From the NCBI GenBank assembly GCA_029244925.1, contig JAQWQE010000019.1, positions 1 to 40,013 on the forward strand: a stretch of DNA of 40,013 nt. The letters run 5' to 3'. The position numbers and the translations under genes were made by a program. Positions within the stretch are counted from its first letter, which is position 1; every line of letters starts with the position of its first letter. Shown here piece by piece: positions 15,581 to 23,072 of the stretch. The notes under the pieces were generated by a model. The model did not search any database, was not told the DNA's origin, and saw only the letters and a program-made list of their open reading frames with translations. Source of the DNA: Gammaproteobacteria bacterium. Lineage in GTDB: Bacteria; Pseudomonadota; Gammaproteobacteria; Steroidobacterales; UBA11654.

Positions 15581-18297
15581 CAGGAGGGACTAACTTCTTC
15601 TGTTAATGCTACTGCTTCATCAAGGTCAACAGACACCAATCTAGAAACACCAGGTTCGCTCATCGTTACCCCTATAAGTTGCTTAGTTAGTTCCATTGTC
15701 GTTTTATTATGAGTTATTACTACAAATTGAACAGTGCTACTCATTTCTTTAACTATTTGACAAAATCTACCAACATTGTTGTCATCTAGCGGAGCATCTA
15801 CCTCATCAAGTAAACAAAAAGGTGCAGGGTTTAACTCAAATATAGAAAATAGAAGTGCTACCGCAGTGAGTGCTTTTTCTCCGCCAGACAATAAATGAAT
15901 ATTACTGTTTCTTTTTCCTGGTGGCCTTGCCATTACAAAAACACCGCCTTCCAAAGCATCATTATTTTCAAGTTCTAGGTAAGCTTTACCACCCTCAAAA
16001 AGCTTAGGAAAATGCTTTTGCAATCCTAGATTTACTTTCTCAAAGGTTTCATTGAATCTGATCTTTGACTCATCATCAATTTGTTTAATTGCTCCAGTTA
16101 GTGTTTCTAAGGCTCTATTAAGATCATCAAATTGAGAATCAAGTTTGTCTTTTCTTTCTGTTTCTAATTCATATTCTGAGGATGCAGCTAAATTGATTGG
16201 TCCAAGTCTATCAATAGACTTTAATATTTTTTCTAATTCATCATGTAAGTCTTTTTCAGATTTTAGATTGCTAGAAAATGATTCTAATTCTTCGTTTGAA
16301 TAGCTACTATCTTGGAGTTGTTCATTCAGAGATTCTGTTCGAACATCAAGTTCTTTTTCTTTTAATTTATATTGATCTAACTCGTCTCTGGATTGATTCA
16401 CTTTCGAATTAATATTTGTCCTATCTATTTCTAGATTTCTAAGTTGAGACTGGCTATCCTCAGTTTCTTTTCTAAGTAGGTTAAGTTCTGATTCTGAATC
16501 CAAGCTTTTATTCAGTAATGATTCTAGTTTTTTTCGTATCTCATTTTCTTGTTCATTTTGTTTTATTGGTCCATTGGTTATCTCTAAAGATTTTGCTTTT
16601 AATTGAGTAATCTGGATCTCTATTCTATTAATAGCTATCTCAAATGCATTGATTGCTGACTTTTTAGATTCAATTTGTACTTCTAATGAATGTGCTTTTG
16701 GTAAAAGAGAGTTTAATTTTTGCTTTAAGGTGTTTCTATTGTTGGCTTGATCAGATTTCTTTTTGTCTGAATTCTCTTTTTTTGTCTCTAGATTGCCCAG
16801 TAAGTTTTTTGACATATCGTAGTTTTCTTTTGAAATTATGAGTTCTTTTTCATTGGTTGTTATTTCATTTTCAATGGATTGAAACTCATTGGTTAAATTT
16901 TCTAATTTATTATCAATATCAAAAATCTTTGTTTCAATGATTTCTATACCTTGCTTACTAATTGCTTCTTTTGATTTGTTTACTTCAACTTTTAATACTG
17001 AGAAAGCTGTTTTGATATTATTTAAATTCTCAATAGTTATTTTTTGTTTAGCGGTATTAAGAAGTTGCTTAGTCAGTATAGTGATCTTTACATTTTCAGT
17101 TTCTATTATGGTATTTGCCCTATTCAATTCATTTGTAGTTAGCTCATTATTTTGATTTTCTATAGCAATCTGTTGGTCCAATGCCTCGACTTCTAACTGC
17201 AGTGCATTTACTAATATTTGTGTATCTTGATTGGTTTTTTCAATACCTATTAAGTCAGTTTGATTCAGGGTGATATTTTTTATATCTTCTTTTAATTCAA
17301 TATTGAGTCGTATCAGTTCTTGCTTAAGATCTTCAGCATTAATTGTTTTTTGTGATTCAAGTTCTTTCTCATATTCAATTGATTGTTCTAGTCTTGCTAT
17401 ATTAGCTTGCAGTTCAAAATGCTGTTTTTGCTTATTATTGAAAGAGTCTGAATTTTGACTGTCTTTAATTCTTGCTTCTTCAATATCTGCTTCAACTTTT
17501 CTGAGAAAAGTAAGATTATCATCAAAAGCATTCTGATATTGTTTGGATTCACTTTTATTTGATTCCACTTGTTCGTTTAGAACTTTAATCTTCGATAAAA
17601 TTATTTCAACAGCAATTTGCTTTTCCCTTTGTTTTAAAGTTGTGTATCTACCAGCATCATTTGCTTGTTTTTTGAGTCTTTGAATTTGTTTCTCTATCTC
17701 ATCTTTAAGATCATTTAATCGATTAAGATTTTCTTTTGTGTTTTTAATTCTAGATTCAGTTTCTTTTCTTTTTTGTTTGTACTTAGAAATCCCTGCTGCT
17801 TCCTCTAAAAACAATCTCATTTCTTCAGGTTTACCTTCTATAAGTCCTGATATCATTTCTTGCTGAACAATCGCGTAACTTCTTGGACCAAGACCTGTTC
17901 CTAGAAACAAGCTAGTTATATCTTTTCTTCTACACTTAGTTCCGTTAAGAAAATATTGTGATTGGCCGTCTCTAGTAATGACTCTTCTAGTTGATATTTC
18001 ATTATAGTTTGCATACTCTCCGCCCAGTTTTTTATCAGTATTATCAAAAAATAGTTCTATTGAAGCACTGCTGACAGGTTTTCTAGTAGATGAACCATTG
18101 AATATGACATCTGACATGGATTCCCCTCTTAGATACTTAGCCGATGACTCGCCTAATACCCATCTAACAGCATCTATTACATTTGATTTACCACATCCAT
18201 TTGGGCCTACAATTCCTACCAGATTTGAGGGTAGCAATAGCGTCGTTGGTTCAACGAAAGTTTTAAAGCCTGAGAGTTTTATTTTACTTAATCGCAT
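15580..18297 (-). CDS. smc: SMC chromosome-condensation ATPase lacking a recognisable hinge domain
   Basis: The 905-residue protein has complete SMC head halves. Walker A is GPNGCGKSN (residues 31-39), a Q-loop region follows, the ABC signature is LSGGEKALTA (803-812), and Walker B is CLLDEVDAPLDD (828-839). The RLGPINLAA element before the C-terminal head is at 697-705. Ordinary bacterial SMC is about 1150-1190 residues with a 150-residue globular hinge in the middle. Here residues about 170-735 are charged, Glu/Lys/Gln/Asn-rich coiled coil with only a few glycines (216, 351, 450, 501, 576, 699, 735). No hinge motif is visible. There is also no CxxC zinc hook, so it is not Rad50/SbcC; the only cysteines are 35, 122, 828 and 846, all in the heads. 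G450 lies near the exact middle of the coil. It heads the smc-zipA-scpA-scpB-rluB run. Confidence 0.92.
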   Translation of the reverse strand: MRLSKIKLSGFKTFVEPTTLLLPSNLVGIVGPNGCGKSNVIDAVRWVLGESSAKYLRGESMSDVIFNGSSTRKPVSSASIELFFDNTDKKLGGEYANYNEISTRRVITRDGQSQYFLNGTKCRRKDITSLFLGTGLGPRSYAIVQQEMISGLIEGKPEEMRLFLEEAAGISKYKQKRKETESRIKNTKENLNRLNDLKDEIEKQIQRLKKQANDAGRYTTLKQREKQIAVEIILSKIKVLNEQVESNKSESKQYQNAFDDNLTFLRKVEADIEEARIKDSQNSDSFNNKQKQHFELQANIARLEQSIEYEKELESQKTINAEDLKQELIRLNIELKEDIKNITLNQTDLIGIEKTNQDTQILVNALQLEVEALDQQIAIENQNNELTTNELNRANTIIETENVKITILTKQLLNTAKQKITIENLNNIKTAFSVLKVEVNKSKEAISKQGIEIIETKIFDIDNKLENLTNEFQSIENEITTNEKELIISKENYDMSKNLLGNLETKKENSDKKKSDQANNRNTLKQKLNSLLPKAHSLEVQIESKKSAINAFEIAINRIEIQITQLKAKSLEITNGPIKQNEQENEIRKKLESLLNKSLDSESELNLLRKETEDSQSQLRNLEIDRTNINSKVNQSRDELDQYKLKEKELDVRTESLNEQLQDSSYSNEELESFSSNLKSEKDLHDELEKILKSIDRLGPINLAASSEYELETERKDKLDSQFDDLNRALETLTGAIKQIDDESKIRFNETFEKVNLGLQKHFPKLFEGGKAYLELENNDALEGGVFVMARPPGKRNSNIHLLSGGEKALTAVALLFSIFELNPAPFCLLDEVDAPLDDNNVGRFCQIVKEMSSTVQFVVITHNKTTMELTKQLIGVTMSEPGVSRLVSVDLDEAVALTEEVSPS

Positions 18298-18389
18298 AAA
18301 AAAACTTATAGATAAGACTTTATTTTAGAGTAATTCAAAGATATATACATTAAAATATTTAATATAATCAATAAATAATCTAACGAAAA
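18298..18389. promoter_or_regulatory. Divergent smc/queF intergenic region
   Basis: These 92 A/T-rich bases separate the divergent smc and queF starts and should hold both promoters. A good minus-10 match, TATAAT, lies at 18363-18368 on the plus strand, 21 bases before the queF ATG (18390), but no convincing minus-35 sits 16-18 bases upstream. On the minus strand, TTGAAT (18339-18334) could be a minus-35 for smc, with only a poor minus-10 partner. No preQ1 riboswitch-like pseudoknot is visible in front of queF. Confidence 0.35.
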
Positions 18390-18782
18390 ATGTCTGATCA
18401 ATTAAATATTCTAGAATCATTTGATAATCCAAATATTAATAAGGATTATTTAGTCAAAATTAAAGTGCCTGAGTTTACATGCTTATGTCCAAAAACTGGT
18501 CAACCAGATTTTGCTATCGTTTATATTAGATATATACCTAAAGATTTGTGTGTGGAGTTAAAATCATTAAAGCTCTATATGGCAAGTTATCGAAATATTG
18601 GAGTATTTCATGAGGCAGTTACAAATAAAATATGCAATGATTTGGCAACTATTATTAATCCAAATTACTTAGAAATTAAAATTAAATTCAATGTGCGTGG
18701 TGGCATTTACACGGAAGTTCAATGTAGAAATATAAATAAACAATGGACTGATGAGTTGAGCTTAATTAACTCTCGTTCATAA
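18390..18782 (+). CDS. queF: QueF, NADPH-dependent 7-cyano-7-deazaguanine reductase (unimodular type)
   Basis: The 130-residue protein is a tunnelling-fold reductase. It has the QueF motif CPKTGQPDFA, in which C33 is the catalytic cysteine and D40 the proton donor. SLKLYMASYRN (59-69) and FHE with H74/E75 bind the pteridine-like substrate. It reduces preQ0 to preQ1 in queuosine tRNA modification. E. coli QueF is a 282-residue two-module protein. This one has the short Bacillus YkvM-like architecture, in which motif and active site lie in one module. It is transcribed away from smc and followed 62 bases later by dksA, which has its own candidate promoter. Confidence 0.93.
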   Translation: MSDQLNILESFDNPNINKDYLVKIKVPEFTCLCPKTGQPDFAIVYIRYIPKDLCVELKSLKLYMASYRNIGVFHEAVTNKICNDLATIINPNYLEIKIKFNVRGGIYTEVQCRNINKQWTDELSLINSRS

Positions 18783-18786
18783 TTAC

Positions 18787-18814
18787 TTCACAAAAGTTAT
18801 TTTCTCAGTATAAT
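18787..18814 (+). promoter_or_regulatory. Candidate sigma70-type promoter for dksA
   Basis: TTCACA at 18787-18792 (5 of 6 consensus bases for the minus-35) and a perfect TATAAT at 18809-18814 are separated by 16 bases. They lie 31 bases before the dksA ATG and begin just after the queF stop (18780-18782). The match is good for such AT-rich DNA, although A/T-rich hexamers also arise by chance here. Confidence 0.5.
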
Positions 18815-18844
18815 CTTTCTGTCTTTTAAATTAATACTAGAATA

Positions 18845-19315
18845 ATGAAAACAAAAAAAGTAAAGAATGTTAACGGTACTCTTAACGGTACTCTCATCCA
18901 GCAATTTGGTATAGACGGTTATAAACTTAAAGCAAAAGAAAAATATATGTCTAAACGGCAATTGAATCATTTCACTAAGATTTTAAGTGCATGGAAAGAA
19001 CAACTTGAAAATGAAGCAGGCAAAACAGTAGATCATATGCAAAAAGAAAGTAGCAATCTTGCAGACCCAAACGATAGAGCATCCCAAGAATCTGAATTTG
19101 GTCTGGAACTTAGAACACGAGATCGTGAAAGAAAGCTATTACGAAAAATACAAATTTCATTAAATAAAATTAAATCTGGTAACTATGGATATTGCGATGA
19201 AACTGGTGAGGAAATTGGCCTCAAAAGACTTGAAGCCAGACCAGTAGCTAGTTTAACTTTGGAAGCTCAAGAAAGAAGAGAAATATCTGATAAACAATAC
19301 AGCGATATTAGGTAA
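18845..19315 (+). CDS. dksA: DksA, RNA polymerase-binding transcription factor, zinc-cysteine-poor form
   Basis: The 156-residue protein aligns along its length with E. coli DksA (151). It keeps the coiled-coil tip DPNDRAS, with D74, D77 and A79 matching E. coli D71, D74 and A76, the residues that reach the RNA polymerase secondary channel. It also keeps the RDRERKLLRKI coil segment and GLKRLEARPVASL. The zinc finger is degenerate: C117 remains, but the other three ligand positions are T120, T138 and A141. Zinc-independent DksA forms are known (Pseudomonas DksA2, alphaproteobacterial DksA). With ppGpp, DksA adjusts rRNA and biosynthetic promoters. It has its own candidate promoter and ends 2 bases from the convergent pnp stop. 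The N-terminus contains an in-frame 12-base tandem duplication. Confidence 0.93.
   Translation: MKTKKVKNVNGTLNGTLIQQFGIDGYKLKAKEKYMSKRQLNHFTKILSAWKEQLENEAGKTVDHMQKESSNLADPNDRASQESEFGLELRTRDRERKLLRKIQISLNKIKSGNYGYCDETGEEIGLKRLEARPVASLTLEAQERREISDKQYSDIR
18870..18893 (+). repeat. Tandem 12-base direct repeat in the dksA 5' end
   Basis: Two identical copies of TTAACGGTACTC lie back to back at 18870-18881 and 18882-18893. They encode the repeated NGTL at residues 10-17 of DksA. Because the unit is a multiple of three, copy-number change would not shift the frame. The segment is in the variable N-terminal tail ahead of the coiled coil. Confidence 0.85.
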
Positions 19316-19317
19316 CT

Positions 19318-21429
19318 TTAACCTTCATTAACAGTCTTTTCTTCTTTATCATTTTCTATTGCTTTCATTGACAGTCTGATTCTCTTTTGTCTATCAATTT
19401 CAATGACTTTTACTTTTACTATCTCACCTTCAGTAAGAACTTTGTCAACAGACTCCACTCGCTCTTTTGATATTTCTGATATGTGAACCAACCCATCTTT
19501 ACCAGGTAGTATTGTTACAAAAGCACCAAAATCCATAATTTTTGCAACTCTACCTTCATAGATGGTATTTAATTCTACATCTTTCGTTAAATGTTCAATT
19601 TTTTCTTTAGCTAATAGACCAGATGATTTATCAACGGAGGCAATGGTTACAATTCCATCATCATTGATATCAATTTGAGCACCAGTTATTTCTGTCAGTG
19701 ATTTTATAGTCGCTCCACCTTTCCCAATCACGTCTCTAATTTTATCTTTTGCGACAGTAATAGTAATTATTGAAGGAGCGTAATTGGAATATTCATCCGA
19801 AGGTTTATTGATAACTGCATTCATTTTATCCAAAATATGAAGTCTTGCTGTTTTAGCATGTACCAGGGCATCATCCATTATTGATTTTGTTATTCCATCA
19901 ATTTTTATATCCATTTGTAAAGCAGTTATGCCTTCAGTTGTACCAGCAACTTTAAAGTCCATATCTCCTAAATGATCTTCATCACCAAGAATATCTGTTA
20001 AAACTTGATACTTATCTCCATCTTTTACTAATCCCATAGCAATACCAGCTACAGCAGCCTTGATTGGCACCCCAGCTTGCATTAAAGCCAAGCTAGATCC
20101 ACACACAGTTGCCATTGAGCTAGATCCATTAGATTCTGTTATTTCTGAGACTAGGCGAATAGTATAGGGAAAAGTTGCCATATCAGGTAAGACTGCTTCA
20201 AGAGCCCTTCTTGCTAATTTACCATGGCCAATTTCTCTTCTTTTTGGAGATCCAATAAACCCTGTTTCACCAACAGAATATGGTGGGAAGTTATAATGAA
20301 GCATAAATTTATCTTTGTATTCACCTTCTAGGGCATCGATTATTTGGGAGTATCTTTCCGTTCCTAATGTAGCGACTACAATGGCTTGTGTTTCACCTCT
20401 GGTAAACAAAGCAGAACCATGCGTCCTTTCTAAGATATCAACTTCTACATCAATGTTTCTAACTGTCGTTGTGTCTCGGCCATCAATTCTTGGGTCGCCA
20501 TTTAAAATTCTATTGCGAACGATTGATTTTTCTATAGCTTTAATTTCATCTTTAATATCAGATGCATCGTATTCAGAATCACCATTATTGGTTTCACTAT
20601 CAACATGATTTCTTATTTCATCCAAATGTTTTTGTCTTTCAACCTTATCAGCAACTTGGTATGCAGATGTAATTTTGTCAAAAGCAAGATCATTTACTAA
20701 TTTCACAAGTGAAGCATCTTTTTCAATCTCTTCAACAGGCCATTGTTCTTTTCCTACTTCGTCTTTTAATTCTTGAATAACATCGATAACCGTTTGCATT
20801 TGTTCATGTCCATACATTACAGCACCAAGCATAATTTCTTCTGACAATTCATTTGCTTCAGATTCTACCATCAATATAGCTTCTTTTGAGCCAGCTACCA
20901 TTAAGTTTAATTTAGAATCATCCATAGCCGATAGACTGGGATTAAGAACGTAATTATCATTGATATAACCAACTCTAGCACCACCAATTGGTCCATTAAA
21001 CGGAAGATCTGATATTGATAAAGCAGCAGATGCTCCAATCATAGCGATCACATCGGTTTGGACTTCTGGATTTAGACTCATTACCGTCAAGATCACCTGG
21101 ACTTCATTCATGAAGCCTTTGGGAAATGATGGCCTTAAAGGTCTATCAATTAATCTAGAGATAAGTGTTTCTTTTTCTGAAGGACGTCCTTCTCTTTTAA
21201 AGAAGCCTCCAGGTATCTTGCCAGCAGCGTATGTATTTTCTTGGTAATTTACTTGTAATGGAAAGAAGTTTTGGTTGGGTTTTACTTCTTTTCTTGCTGC
21301 TACTGTTGCTAATATTGTTGTTCCGTCACATGTGATCATTATTGACCCATTTGCTTGTCTAGCTATTTTCCCAGTTTCAATTAGTATTTCTTGATCTCCT
21401 AATAAGATCTTTTTTGATATTTCACTCAC
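19318..21429 (-). CDS. pnp: Polynucleotide phosphorylase
   Basis: The 703-residue exoribonuclease has two RNase PH-like domains, the first with [10 protein letters not shown] and [14 protein letters not shown] near residues 36-87. A KH domain follows ([13 protein letters not shown], with the GxxG loop, about 563-575), then an S1 domain ([13 protein letters not shown], about 625-637). It degrades RNA from the 3' end by phosphorolysis and works with RNase E in the degradosome. Length is near the usual 700-711. The start is GTG at 21429, preceded by a GAAAGG Shine-Dalgarno-like sequence. It follows rpsO after 54 bases that contain a stem-loop, as in the classical rpsO-pnp arrangement where pnp leader structure mediates autoregulation. 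It converges with dksA, leaving 2 bases between the stops. Confidence 0.97.
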   Translation of the reverse strand: MSEISKKILLGDQEILIETGKIARQANGSIMITCDGTTILATVAARKEVKPNQNFFPLQVNYQENTYAAGKIPGGFFKREGRPSEKETLISRLIDRPLRPSFPKGFMNEVQVILTVMSLNPEVQTDVIAMIGASAALSISDLPFNGPIGGARVGYINDNYVLNPSLSAMDDSKLNLMVAGSKEAILMVESEANELSEEIMLGAVMYGHEQMQTVIDVIQELKDEVGKEQWPVEEIEKDASLVKLVNDLAFDKITSAYQVADKVERQKHLDEIRNHVDSETNNGDSEYDASDIKDEIKAIEKSIVRNRILNGDPRIDGRDTTTVRNIDVEVDILERTHGSALFTRGETQAIVVATLGTERYSQIIDALEGEYKDKFMLHYNFPPYSVGETGFIGSPKRREIGHGKLARRALEAVLPDMATFPYTIRLVSEITESNGSSSMATVCGSSLALMQAGVPIKAAVAGIAMGLVKDGDKYQVLTDILGDEDHLGDMDFKVAGTTEGITALQMDIKIDGITKSIMDDALVHAKTARLHILDKMNAVINKPSDEYSNYAPSIITITVAKDKIRDVIGKGGATIKSLTEITGAQIDINDDGIVTIASVDKSSGLLAKEKIEHLTKDVELNTIYEGRVAKIMDFGAFVTILPGKDGLVHISEISKERVESVDKVLTEGEIVKVKVIEIDRQKRIRLSMKAIENDKEEKTVNEG

Positions 21430-21455
21430 AATTATTTTTTTCCTTTCAAATCTAT

Positions 21456-21474
21456 GAACTACAGAATGTAGTTC
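21456..21474 (-). promoter_or_regulatory. Stem-loop in the rpsO-pnp intergenic leader
   Basis: GAACTACA (21456-21463) and TGTAGTTC (21467-21474) form a perfect 8-base-pair hairpin with a 3-base loop in the minus-strand transcript. It lies between the rpsO stop and the pnp Shine-Dalgarno. No run of T follows it, so it is not an ordinary intrinsic terminator. In E. coli the pnp leader carries hairpins cut by RNase III for autoregulation. This one sits in the equivalent place but is much shorter, so a stability or translational role is equally possible. Confidence 0.55.
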
Positions 21475-21483
21475 GTTCTATTA

Positions 21484-21753
21484 TTATTTTCTCAAGCCTA
21501 GATCTGATATAAGTTTTTTATAAGCTGTAAGATTTTTATTTTTCATGTAATCAAGAAGTTTTCTTCTTTTATTAACCATCATAAGAAGACCTCTTCTTGA
21601 ATGATGATCTTTTTTATGATTTTCAAAGTGACCCATAAGAGTATCAATTTGTTCAGACAGTAGAGCTATTTGGACATTAGCAGAGCCAGTGTCATCATTG
21701 GATGTTTTATGTTTTTCAATAATCTCTTTCTTTTTATCAGTTGCTAAAGGCAT
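21484..21753 (-). CDS. rpsO: 30S ribosomal protein S15
   Basis: The 89-residue product is the usual S15 length and contains the signature LLSEQIDTLMGHFENHKKDHHSRRGLLMMVNKRRKLLDY (about residues 30-68). That segment holds the HHSRRGL motif that contacts 16S rRNA at the central-domain three-way junction. S15 is a primary assembly protein of the 30S platform. It lies 73 bases after truB, which is the longest gap of this operon and holds a candidate promoter. The A/T-only stretch before its ATG shows no Shine-Dalgarno sequence. Confidence 0.97.
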   Translation of the reverse strand: MPLATDKKKEIIEKHKTSNDDTGSANVQIALLSEQIDTLMGHFENHKKDHHSRRGLLMMVNKRRKLLDYMKNKNLTAYKKLISDLGLRK

Positions 21754-21783
21754 TTTATTTATTAATTATTTAATTCAGACGCT

Positions 21784-21811
21784 ATTCTACATAGTTTATT
21801 CGAATCAACAA
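21784..21811 (-). promoter_or_regulatory. Candidate internal promoter for rpsO-pnp
   Basis: Reading the minus strand, TTGTTG (21811-21806) and TAGAAT (21789-21784) are separated by 16 bases and lie about 31 bases before the rpsO ATG. The minus-10 matches 5 of 6 consensus bases, but the minus-35 only 3 of 6. E. coli has an rpsO promoter in this same gap, which is the main support. Confidence 0.35.
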
Positions 21812-21826
21812 CAACATAATCAATAT

Positions 21827-22726
21827 TTAACTCAAATTAAATACTTTATTCGGCTTAATAATATTTCCACCTAATACCATGCCAATCCCTTGTAGCTGAT
21901 TTGATTCATTATATATTATAATTGCTTCATCAATAATTAGCTCTTCGTTCTCAATTTTAATGTTTTGACCATGATTAAATTGTGTTGATTGTTCTGTATT
22001 AACTTTAATTTTAGGCTTATTTTTAAAGACTATATCCATGGGATGAATGCAATTATGAAGTTCATTTTTAGACATATTGGATATTTGAAACAAGTTATGC
22101 ATTTGATAATTATCAAGCAGTTCTATATTGGTTCTTCGAAGTTGTGTTACGTGTGCATAATTACCCATTTTTTTTGCAATGTCTTCAATCAAGACCCTGA
22201 TGTAAGTTCCTTTGCTGCATTTGACTTCAATTTCAAAATCTTTTTCTGTTAAGTTGATTAATGTTATTTTATAAACGTTTATTTTTCTGGACTCTCTATC
22301 AATGATTTCTCCTTTTTGTGCATACTTATAGAGTCGTTTACCATTAATTTTTACAGCAGAAAACATAGGAGGCTTTTGAAACGATTCACCTAAAAATAAG
22401 CCAAGATGTTTTTTAAAATCTGAATGATTCACAATGGATATTGTTTTAGTATCTATAGTTCTTCCCTCTGCATCACCTGTTTCTGTTGTCTCTCCTAGTT
22501 TTGCTGTCACAACATAGGTTTTAGAAGAATGTAATAAATAAGAAGACACTTTCGTCGCTTCACCAAAACATATAGGAAGGAGTCCTGTAGCTAAAGGGTC
22601 GAGAGTACCTGAGTGGCCTGCTTTATTAGCACCAAAAATATGCTTTACTTTTTGTAATGCACTATTGGAGGTAATGTTTGAATGCTTATCAAATAAAAAG
22701 ATCCCGTTTATATTATTTTTTATCAT
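21827..22726 (-). CDS. truB: tRNA pseudouridine(55) synthase TruB
   Basis: From the ATG at 22726 the protein has 299 residues. An upstream in-frame TTG at 22744 would add 6 and is less likely. GHSGTLDPLATGLLPI (about residues 37-52) contains the catalytic aspartate D43. KPPMFSAVKINGKRLYKYAQKG and SKGTYIRVLIEDIAKK are typical TruB segments, and the last 60 residues look like a C-terminal RNA-binding domain. It isomerises U55 in the T-loop of tRNAs. The start overlaps the rbfA end by 14 bases, matching the conserved infB-rbfA-truB-rpsO order. Confidence 0.95.
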   Translation of the reverse strand: MIKNNINGIFLFDKHSNITSNSALQKVKHIFGANKAGHSGTLDPLATGLLPICFGEATKVSSYLLHSSKTYVVTAKLGETTETGDAEGRTIDTKTISIVNHSDFKKHLGLFLGESFQKPPMFSAVKINGKRLYKYAQKGEIIDRESRKINVYKITLINLTEKDFEIEVKCSKGTYIRVLIEDIAKKMGNYAHVTQLRRTNIELLDNYQMHNLFQISNMSKNELHNCIHPMDIVFKNKPKIKVNTEQSTQFNHGQNIKIENEELIIDEAIIIYNESNQLQGIGMVLGGNIIKPNKVFNLS

Positions 22727-23072
22727 TCTCAATTGCGGAATCAATTAATTTATTTATATGATTAGCTTCTTCTTCTTTTGTATCGAATATGAAGGTAAGT
22801 TCTGGAACTTTTTTTATTGATAATTTATTACTAATTTCTTTTCTTAAAAACCCAGATGCTTTGTTTAAAATATCTATATTGTTTTTGTTCTGATTGTCTT
22901 GATTAAGGGAAGTGAAGTAAATTTTTGCATAACCCAAATCTCTACTCAGATTAACCTCAGTGATAATAATTGTCTTAAGTCTTTTATCTTTTATTTTAAG
23001 ACTTATTGCTTCACTAATGATGCGATGTATCTTTACCTCAATCCGCTTATTAATTGAAAAATCATTAGGCAT
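22713..23072 (-). CDS. rbfA: 30S ribosome-binding factor A
   Basis: This 119-residue small KH-type protein carries RIISEAISLKIKDKRLKTIIITEVNLSRDLGYAKIYFT (residues 17-54) and VPELTFIFDTKEEEANHINKLI near the C-terminus, both typical of RbfA. It binds the immature 30S subunit and helps mature the 5' end of 16S rRNA, especially in the cold. It begins at the base directly after the infB stop and overlaps truB by 14 bases, so it is translated in a tight chain within the nusA operon. Confidence 0.94.
   Translation of the reverse strand: MPNDFSINKRIEVKIHRIISEAISLKIKDKRLKTIIITEVNLSRDLGYAKIYFTSLNQDNQNKNNIDILNKASGFLRKEISNKLSIKKVPELTFIFDTKEEEANHINKLIDSAIENDKK

Noticed and set aside
15580-18297. SbcC/Rad50 or MukB instead of SMC
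   Set aside because: No CxxC zinc hook is present in the coil; the head motifs, RLGPINLAA element and linked scpA/scpB fit SMC, not MukB with MukEF.
18298-18389. preQ1 riboswitch upstream of queF
   Set aside because: The leader is A/T-only and short, without the conserved C-rich loop and pseudoknot pairing expected.
21456-21474. Intrinsic terminator after rpsO
   Set aside because: The hairpin is perfect but is followed by ATAGATTTG, not a T-run, in the direction of transcription.
22727-22744. Upstream TTG start for truB
   Set aside because: The ATG at 22726 is close by and gives the usual TruB start; the TTG would deepen the overlap with rbfA.
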